From Halobacillus andaensis (GTDB lineage: Bacteria > Bacillota > Bacilli > Bacillales > Halobacillaceae), in contig NZ_BMEL01000001.1 in NCBI RefSeq assembly GCF_014636475.1, positions 1,054,001 through 1,118,000 on the forward strand: a stretch of 64,000 bases of DNA. Reading direction: 5' to 3'. Below, in pieces: positions 58,150 to 64,000 of this stretch; within the stretch, counting starts at the first letter, position 1, and each line of letters begins with the position of its first letter. The notes below the pieces were generated by a model. It searched no databases, had not been told where the DNA came from, and saw only the letters and a program-made list of their open reading frames with translations. The translations under genes and the position numbers were made by a program.

Positions 58150-58483
58150 CTGACACCCCCATAATAGGTAAATGCAGTGAGAAAGAAGTTTATGCTAGAA
58201 ATTGATTAAGCTGTCCGTTTTCCAAACATTTTCCTAATATGCATCAAGATGGTGGCATCTCACGCATATGTTTACATACGTGTTGTTGATACATTTATTT
58301 TCATGAACTACCAACGAAGTCACTATGCGGGTCCTTTGGCCGCTAGAATGAATGAAAAGTGCTTTACTCTGGTACGGATAATGGTGCAATGCCTTAAAGC
58401 TTCTGCATCCCTCATTGGTACTATTAGAACTGTTCTCATCATATTCTTATAAAATAAAACCATTAGAAGGAGTGTAAAGTTAG
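58150..58483. other. Gap of 334 bp, nothing recognised
   Basis: Upstream region of the PQQ-type dehydrogenase gene. A 67-codon plus-strand frame at 58249-58452 has no ribosome site and no recognisable sequence, and I do not call it a gene. Confidence 0.5.
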
Positions 58484-59899
58484 TTGAGAAAAGTTAAGGT
58501 TCGATTACGTCCTATTGTGAATAGGATAAATTTACCTACTGTCTTGAAAACAGCTATACTTCCGGGTGACTCCATTGAAAGATTATTTATTGCAACTCAG
58601 GTAGGAGAAATCTTTTACATAGGAAACGGGGAGATTAGGACTTTTTTAGATATTCGTCCTCGCATCATAAAACTAGGTGCTTCTGGTGGGGGATATGATG
58701 AGCGAGGATTGCTAGGGCTAGCGTTTCATCCCGAATTTTATTATAACGGGTTGTTTTATCTTCATTATTCAGCAGCTGGAACTCAAGGGCCAGGTGCTCT
58801 TTCTGAATCTTTTAACCCTAACCCGTGTGATCCTAAAACTTTAAACCTAAGGTGGACAAATAGGGATACTCAATATGATCATATGGACACAGTTGAAGAA
58901 TGGATTTTACCATCGAATGGCCAACCTCAAAAAAGACGCACATTACTTAACTTAAGAAGACCATTTTTCAATCATAATGGTTTTAACAGCTTAAACTTTT
59001 CACCTGAAACAGGAAAACTTGTTTTAACAACCGGAGATGGTGGATCCGGCTATGATCCATTTAATTTAAGCCAGGACGAAATGGAAATCGCGGGTAAAAT
59101 CATTGAAATTGATGTAGTTAAAAATACATCTCTCTATCATCCACCTGTAGTCACGCGTTTTAATGAACTACCCGCACCTATTCAGGAAACACTTACGGTC
59201 ATTGCCAAAGGGGTTCGTAATATCCCAGGGATTTCATTTCAAAGGTATTATAATCAGTATATAAAATATGCGGGAAATGTTGGCCAGCATTTGGTAGAAT
59301 CGATTTTTTCATTCGTTCATTATAAGCCAATACCGGTTACTCAGCTTATTCAAGCTTCTTTAATGGAATCTGAACCTGACCAAGAAGGATTTATTAACTT
59401 TGGTTGGCGAGGATGGGAAGGTCCTTTTCCTTCTTCGATTATAAGGGGCTGCTCTGCAGATCCGAATTCGGATGAGAAAACTATCGCTTATTACAATGAA
59501 GCCATTGAAACTTCAGTGAGGCGGATTCAGCCTTTAACTAGTTATTTCCATAAAGATCCCCGCCCCTATAAGTTTGGGGGAACTGCACTTACAGGAGTCC
59601 ATCCATATATGGGGAAAGGAATCCCCGCTTTAACGGGAAGCGTTGTGTTCACCGATCTTGCCCGGAAGGAAGAATCTCAAACTCCGGCTAAAGGGGTTTT
59701 AGCTTATACCAGGGTAAGATCAGATGGTAAACCAAATGATTTTAGTATTATAGAAACCGATTATAATTTTGGATCTCAACCTGCTTATTACGTTAATCTG
59801 GGAACGAATCTAGACCAAACCAGATTATATTTAGGGGTTTATGGCTCTATGAAAGTGACTGATTTTAACCAAGGTACTGTTTTTGAAATTGTTCCATGA
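58484..59899 (+). CDS. PQQ-dependent sugar dehydrogenase-like beta-propeller protein, no signal peptide
   Basis: A TTG start at 58484 follows GGAGTG. The 471-residue protein matches the soluble glucose/sorbosone dehydrogenase propeller: 'DERGLLGLAFHPEFYYNGLFYLHYSA' (about 71-96), 'NHNGFNSLNFSPETGKLVLTTGDGG' and 'INFGWRGWEGPFP' with aromatic residues typical of PQQ-contact loops. Relatives oxidise aldose sugars in the periplasm or on the cell surface with PQQ. No N-terminal secretion signal is seen, so either it is cytoplasmic or spore-associated, or it is exported by another route. PQQ biosynthesis is not in the window. Confidence 0.8.
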   Translation: MRKVKVRLRPIVNRINLPTVLKTAILPGDSIERLFIATQVGEIFYIGNGEIRTFLDIRPRIIKLGASGGGYDERGLLGLAFHPEFYYNGLFYLHYSAAGTQGPGALSESFNPNPCDPKTLNLRWTNRDTQYDHMDTVEEWILPSNGQPQKRRTLLNLRRPFFNHNGFNSLNFSPETGKLVLTTGDGGSGYDPFNLSQDEMEIAGKIIEIDVVKNTSLYHPPVVTRFNELPAPIQETLTVIAKGVRNIPGISFQRYYNQYIKYAGNVGQHLVESIFSFVHYKPIPVTQLIQASLMESEPDQEGFINFGWRGWEGPFPSSIIRGCSADPNSDEKTIAYYNEAIETSVRRIQPLTSYFHKDPRPYKFGGTALTGVHPYMGKGIPALTGSVVFTDLARKEESQTPAKGVLAYTRVRSDGKPNDFSIIETDYNFGSQPAYYVNLGTNLDQTRLYLGVYGSMKVTDFNQGTVFEIVP

Positions 59900-59910
59900 T
59901 TAATAATAAT

Positions 59911-59975
59911 AAAAGTCTACCTAGATGATCTGTTTTTTTAAACTAAAGCTAGGTTTGCTTCCATATAGACTTTTT
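59911..59975 (+). terminator. Terminator of the PQQ-type dehydrogenase gene
   Basis: Outer stem AAAAGTCTA (59911-59919) / TAGACTTTT (59966-59974) with an inner CCTAG/CTAGG pair, followed by T's. Confidence 0.7.
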
Positions 59976-60109
59976 AGCTTTTTTCAAACAGACCTAAGTC
60001 TTTCCATCCATCATCAACTTCTTTTCTTTTTTCCAGAGACTTCAACCTCTATAGTATATAGAAGTGCAGTCAGGATATTTTCTGAGACTCAAAAGCTTTA
60101 AAGAATTGC

Positions 60110-60153
60110 CCCCTTATCCTGAAAACACAATTTCAGGATAAGGGGCTTTTTTT
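60110..60153 (+). terminator. Strong terminator-like hairpin without an adjacent gene
   Basis: CCCCTTATCCTGAAA pairs perfectly with TTTCAGGATAAGGGG (6-nt loop), then CTTTTTTT. It lies 210 bp after the preceding gene, suggesting the end of an unannotated RNA. Confidence 0.9.
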
Positions 60154-60169
60154 GGAAAAAACGAAAAGC

Positions 60170-60199
60170 AAATCCCTTGGTTTAGCAAGGGGTTTTTAA
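60170..60199 (+). terminator. Second hairpin, tandem with the 60110 terminator
   Basis: AAATCCCTTG pairs with CAAGGGGTTT, followed by TTT. It may be a back-up terminator. The DNA from 60200 to 60461 holds no recognised gene. Confidence 0.7.
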
Positions 60200-60461
60200 A
60201 TGACTATCCACGGTAAGTTGGCCATAGCATGCCTTAAAAACACTATTTTCCAAGAATAGGTGAATAAAAATGATAAAAATAAAACGGTATAAGGTATTTT
60301 TTTATGATTGAATTACTTTATATTATTCTTGGTTTTAAATAGCTTTGAATGGATCGGTAGATTTCCTTATGGGGTAGAAGTTGAAAACTAACTAACATTA
60401 TATTGATTTTAGCGGTCCTCGTCTTCTTTATTTTGTCATCCTTGGCATTTTATTAAATCGT

Positions 60462-61253
60462 TTAGTTATTGGCAGTAAGGCTAGCCTCAAACCTATCTAT
60501 AATATGAAGGAACCTTTCTGCTTCACGAAAAACGTGGTCAGCTAAAAGAGGGTGGATATTACTTTTGATCCTACATTCTTCAATCAGTTCTTTTGCTGCT
60601 TTCTTAAAGTCTCGAAGAGCAACTACTGAAACCCGATTTTCATCAAGGAAATGATCTACTATTGGTTGAGTTTCTGACTGAGGACGCATTGAATCTAAGT
60701 CGGTTGCCTGGAAAACTAGTTGATCAAAATCATGACTAAACTCTCTCGCTTGGTCAACCAATTTTCTTTCAGATGGATCGAGTAGATGACCTATAAATTT
60801 AGAATGATCTGCCATTATTCTTAAGAAGAACACATTCTCTTTTATAATTTTACCAGGGGTTGGATTCAATTTCCCTTCATTTAATTCTTTCAACCGTTCA
60901 CCAAAATAAGCTGCCTCTCGACTAGTATGGTCTAGTAATAGAGGATAATTGTTGGACCTTATTTCACATCGCAGCGTCAATCCAAGGACTTTTCGCTTAT
61001 ATGCCCAAATAGAATAAGCTGCTTGATATACTTGATTATTAAAAGCTGTGATTTGTTGAGGGTCAGAGTTTACAGTAAATTGACTTAATTGTTGTTCAAC
61101 TCGTTCAAACAAATCAATAAACTGCTGTGCCTCTTGGATTAATTTCGTATCGTCAACGTTAAATCCGAGACTTAGAAATAAGGCGTGCTCTTTCATAATC
61201 CTAGACCAGAAACGGATTTCATCCAATGAACGAGCTACAAATTGATTAGCCAT
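60462..61253 (-). CDS. DUF2935 domain protein
   Basis: The ATG at 61253 (MANQFVARSLDEIRFWSRIMKEHALFLSLG) follows GGGGGGAATAAT; the frame to 61340 is not needed. The 263-residue protein has two related helical bundles (residues 8-120, with 'EIRFWSRIMKEHALFLSLGF', and 140-255, with 'ENVFFLRIMADHSKFIGHLL'), the DUF2935 duplication. His and Glu pairs in the helices could bind metal, as proposed for similar bundles. Function unknown. It is a single gene. Confidence 0.88.
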   Translation of the reverse strand: MANQFVARSLDEIRFWSRIMKEHALFLSLGFNVDDTKLIQEAQQFIDLFERVEQQLSQFTVNSDPQQITAFNNQVYQAAYSIWAYKRKVLGLTLRCEIRSNNYPLLLDHTSREAAYFGERLKELNEGKLNPTPGKIIKENVFFLRIMADHSKFIGHLLDPSERKLVDQAREFSHDFDQLVFQATDLDSMRPQSETQPIVDHFLDENRVSVVALRDFKKAAKELIEECRIKSNIHPLLADHVFREAERFLHIIDRFEASLTANN

Positions 61254-61842
61254 ATTATTCCCCCCAGTTTGGTTTTCACCGAAGAGATTATATGCGCTAA
61301 TTTTATTTAAAAGAACCTGGCAGTATTTCACTAATTCCACATCTGATCTTTAAAATGCGGTCCGTTAACAAAACATAAATAAAAATTTACTCTTTCACAC
61401 TACTGTCCGAATCTGGATTATGTAAGGAAACGACGCTTATTACATAATCGCCCCCAAATACTAAAGACTCAATGTCGAGATAATTTTTAACTCCAAAATA
61501 TAACTTACTCCCAATTCTGTTTTACACAAATCAAAAGAAACCCCAACGGAAAGATTGTCTTTAATAAAGTAGGAGCCTAACTCCGCGGCTCCCACTGTTG
61601 ATCATATAATGCCCAGGGTACTCCGCCCAAGGCTCCGGTGTGCTAGCAGTATCGGTTATTCATCACCTTTTATGCAGGAAGGAAGAGATAGATGACAAAT
61701 TTTGTTCGTAATACATAAATAGGAAACTACTCCGAGTCCCCCATCGTTGAAATCTTATACAGCCATTAACAGATCTTCAGACTAAAACTCGTTTATTTAG
61801 CCGCGCATCATGGGTTTTAATATTACTATTTTATATTTAGCA
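61254..61842. other. Gap of about 590 bp, no recognised gene
   Basis: The right end is the 3' flank of the YheC/D-like gene. A GGAGCC/GGCTCC hairpin is present near 61571-61597. No open frame with a ribosome site and no repeat seen elsewhere in the window was found. Confidence 0.5.
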
Positions 61843-62886
61843 CTATTCCTTATTTAACTCACTTCTTTTTTCATTTTGTCTGTGTAAGTAGCATGCATAC
61901 TGGATCATGTTCTTAGCAACATCCATTTCGAATCTAAATAAGGCAGGGACACCTGGACGCCAGTTGACTTCAAAAATCCAGATTTTCTGGTTTGAATCAA
62001 TTCCTATATCGATTCCTAATTCATCGAGAGGCTCCTCATACAATCCATCAAAGTGACGGGAGAATTGCAGGGAAAATTGTTCTAAAGTTCTTTTGACATC
62101 GTAATATTTCTCATCAAATTCATTTTGTAGTAATTTTTCAAATTTAGTAGAGTAGCCTCCTTGCCCTAAGTTAGCTATCACTCCCTTTGAGGCAACCCTT
62201 GGATAAATGGTACCCACTTTCCATTGGCCTTCTCCGTCCTTTTGAGTGTGCAATCTAAAATCGTAGGATAACCCGTTTTTCAGTTTGCACTTAATAAAGG
62301 GTTGAGCTAAATAGCCGCCTTTTTCGATTAAGCCATTGATAAACTCTTTGAATTCTTTTTTCGACATAACTTGCTTTAACTGGCTTCGAAAAACCGTATA
62401 CTGTTTTTTACTTTTTTGTACATACGAAATATCATTCCCTTGGCAACCGGAAGAAGGTTTAATAATGAGATCAGAGTATTCCTTAAACAGGTCTTTGATC
62501 TCACTGAATTTAGTGAGACGTGTGGATGGTATCAAATAGTTTGAAAAAGTTTGACCTTTTTTAATTCGATTGTATACACTCATTTTGTCGCCAATGGGAT
62601 TACTTGTAAACGGAATACGTTGTCGTAGTTCCTTCACGATGACTTCCTGTTTTGGGGTCATCGGTGAGCTTGAATTGTAAATCACGTCTGGGAAAGGGAC
62701 CATAACTTCTTTCCACTCCCCTCTTTCGTAAACCCATCCAAGGATGGTTTCTTCTTTAAGGTTTACCCTCCCAGGGGAAAAAAAGAAAAAGTCAGCTCCT
62801 TCCATTTTGGCAGCTGCAGCATAAGCATATGATTTAAATACAGTTCTTGGATCATCACGGTGGGAAAGCATTCCAACGCTAGTCAT
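61843..62886 (-). CDS. YheC/YheD-family ATP-grasp, endospore coat-associated type
   Basis: A 347-residue protein that fits the YheC/YheD family: an N-terminal region with 'SVGMLSHRDDPRTVFKSYAYAAAAKMEGADFFFFSPGRVN', then an ATP-grasp domain from about 100 ('LFKEYSDLIIKPSSGCQGNDISYV', 'LIEKGGYLAQPFIKCKLKNGLSYDFRLH', 'DELGIDIGIDSNQKIWIFEVNWRPG' with metal-binding Glu and Asn). ATP-grasp enzymes join carboxylates to amines; these relatives are associated with spore coats in Bacillus. It begins one base after the preceding ATP-grasp gene, on the same strand. Confidence 0.88.
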   Translation of the reverse strand: MTSVGMLSHRDDPRTVFKSYAYAAAAKMEGADFFFFSPGRVNLKEETILGWVYERGEWKEVMVPFPDVIYNSSSPMTPKQEVIVKELRQRIPFTSNPIGDKMSVYNRIKKGQTFSNYLIPSTRLTKFSEIKDLFKEYSDLIIKPSSGCQGNDISYVQKSKKQYTVFRSQLKQVMSKKEFKEFINGLIEKGGYLAQPFIKCKLKNGLSYDFRLHTQKDGEGQWKVGTIYPRVASKGVIANLGQGGYSTKFEKLLQNEFDEKYYDVKRTLEQFSLQFSRHFDGLYEEPLDELGIDIGIDSNQKIWIFEVNWRPGVPALFRFEMDVAKNMIQYACYLHRQNEKRSELNKE

Positions 62887-62887
62887 A

Positions 62888-64000
62888 TCATTCTTCCTTT
62901 TTCTCTAAATGAAAGTATAGTTCTTTAGCGGCATTAAGAGCGTTCACTTTAGCTTCTTTTGCAGTCTCGCCTTTTGCCATAACATAAGCATATCTCTTCC
63001 CCATTGAACTAGGAGGCTGCAAAAAGGTGCCTTTCTTTGGTTTAATATGGACTTTTTCCACTCCTGGACACCTTGAAGCACGTTTACGGCCTGTTATCTT
63101 TATTAAATTTCCTGACGATTCAACAGTTACGTAATGAGTGTAAATATGTTCTTCCCATTGCCTTGTTAAATTAGGTGTTTGTCCCAAATAGAGCCGAATA
63201 GTTTGCTCAACTAAGTCGATGCCATAAGCCTTCTTTATCATTTCGTTCATCGCCCCTCCGGAGATCCGTGGGTTGACTTCGATTAGCTTCCACTTTCCTT
63301 TAACCAACCTCAACTCTAAGTGACACGCCCCCTCTTTGATATTAAAAAGTTGGATAATGGAGGTTATATCTTCATACAAACTTCTACAAAAACCCTCTCC
63401 CAATTGTGGTTGGATGGAATAACCTGTAATAACAAAAGGATTATACTCCGAAAACTCTTGCTTTATGATAGCGACAATATGAACCCTTCCTTCGTGGATT
63501 AACGTTTCCACTAAGTATTGAGGTCCCTCCAAGTATTCCTCTACCAATATAGGTCGACCTCGATGTTTCTTTAATATTTCAATGATAGCGTTTTCTAACT
63601 CCATTTGATTATTGGCTAACATTACATCATTTGACCCCGTAGATTTTGGGGGTTTAGCAATCCATTTTCCTTCTTTATGTCTCTTTAAAAATGCAGGGAG
63701 TGAATCTTCAGGATGAAATACATCAAATGTTGATGTAGCGACTCCTTGAAGAACACAGTGAGTTTCAATCTTATCTTCCATTTTCTTAATAGCTTCTGTA
63801 GAAAAGGAAGACAACTTCCATTCATCCGATAATTCCGCCGCGATTCGGACATAAGATTCAAGAAAACTTAAAATAGCCACAATTTGCTTACCTTGATGCT
63901 GAAGCTCCAACATACACTGAATGACATGTTCCTTAGTGAGATCACTGAGCATCATGACGTGAACATCTGGAAAATCTTTTCGTTGACTTAAAAATTTACT
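62888..64000 (-). CDS. ATP-grasp ligase, 5' end outside window
   Basis: An open frame continues upstream of the internal ATG at 63955 to the window edge ('SKFLSQRKDFPDVHVMMLSDLTKEHVIQ...'), so the gene starts outside. The visible 371 codons hold the carbamoyl-phosphate-synthetase-like ATP-grasp fold ('IAKPPKSTGSNDVMLA', 'RPILVEEYLEGPQYLVETLIHEG', 'CHLELRLVKGKWKLIEVNPRISGGAM'). Such enzymes often make peptide- or amide-bonded small molecules. It overlaps in arrangement with the YheC/D-like gene downstream, suggesting a joint pathway. Confidence 0.88.
   Translation of the reverse strand, partial: SKFLSQRKDFPDVHVMMLSDLTKEHVIQCMLELQHQGKQIVAILSFLESYVRIAAELSDEWKLSSFSTEAIKKMEDKIETHCVLQGVATSTFDVFHPEDSLPAFLKRHKEGKWIAKPPKSTGSNDVMLANNQMELENAIIEILKKHRGRPILVEEYLEGPQYLVETLIHEGRVHIVAIIKQEFSEYNPFVITGYSIQPQLGEGFCRSLYEDITSIIQLFNIKEGACHLELRLVKGKWKLIEVNPRISGGAMNEMIKKAYGIDLVEQTIRLYLGQTPNLTRQWEEHIYTHYVTVESSGNLIKITGRKRASRCPGVEKVHIKPKKGTFLQPPSSMGKRYAYVMAKGETAKEAKVNALNAAKELYFHLEKKEE

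Noticed and set aside
58249-58452. 67-codon plus-strand frame upstream of the PQQ-type gene
   Set aside because: No ribosome site and no protein-like pattern.
1-64000. tRNA or rRNA genes
   Set aside because: None of the usual conserved stretches (for example GGTTCGAATCC-type T-loops with paired arms, or rRNA core sequences) was found by eye; a tRNAscan-type search would be decisive.

Overview
The window looks like a chromosomal segment of a spore-forming, moderately halophilic member of the Bacillaceae, most likely Halobacillus or a close relative. The pointers are low-GC Gram-positive codon use with strong AGGAGG ribosome sites, a YjcZ-type spore protein and YheC/D-type coat-associated ATP-grasp proteins, a stand-alone ectoine hydroxylase (EctD), several Na+/H+ or K+/H+ antiporter genes, and many small membrane proteins typical of Bacillus. 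No rRNA, tRNA, CRISPR array or intact prophage was seen. Genus assignment is inference.

Layout. 1-13 kb: mixed housekeeping and accessory genes, mostly on the minus strand (VOC protein, DUF2294 protein, Cys-rich four-helix copper-binding-type protein, a lipoprotein, a DUF3267 membrane zincin, a frameshifted acetyltransferase, a DHA2 drug exporter, an SDR, EctD, an S8 protease). 13.2-14.7 kb: decayed DNA (an IS1182-type transposase remnant and a K+/H+ antiporter pseudogene). 15-17 kb: an intact CPA2-type antiporter. 17.6-38 kb: the metabolic core. 38-50 kb: spore and envelope genes, a PadR-controlled membrane-protein operon with a nonsense-mutated member, a SPOR-amidase-glucosaminidase, and an MFS exporter converging on an AraC regulator. 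50-58 kb: a cell-wall-anchored two-repeat protein and assorted small enzymes, plus Dus. 58-64 kb: a cytoplasmic-looking PQQ-type sugar dehydrogenase homologue, a DUF2935 protein and two ATP-grasp proteins.

The metabolic core encodes a meta-cleavage pathway for 4-hydroxyphenylacetate (4-HPA). One minus-strand operon carries hpaE, hpaB, hpaD, hpaC, a FAD-synthetase-like gene and a DapA-family lyase, divergent from a LysR regulator. It is followed by a sodium:solute symporter with its 38-residue accessory peptide, then by hpaF and the two halves of HpaG as separate genes. No HpaH hydratase or HpaI aldolase was seen; the DapA-family protein may replace one or both.

Directly upstream on the same strand is an operon of HisC-type aminotransferase, E1-alpha, E1-beta and E2 of a 2-oxo acid dehydrogenase complex, an NhaC antiporter and an alpha/beta hydrolase. 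Read together, these could form a tyrosine -> 4-hydroxyphenylpyruvate -> 4-hydroxyphenylacetyl-CoA -> 4-HPA -> central metabolism route. Three of the operons carry cre-like sites, each one base off consensus, and two hpa promoters share an 18-bp motif. Inverted remnants of one IS1182-like element bracket the 14-31 kb block, and related hairpin repeats lie inside it, suggesting the catabolic island was assembled by mobile DNA.
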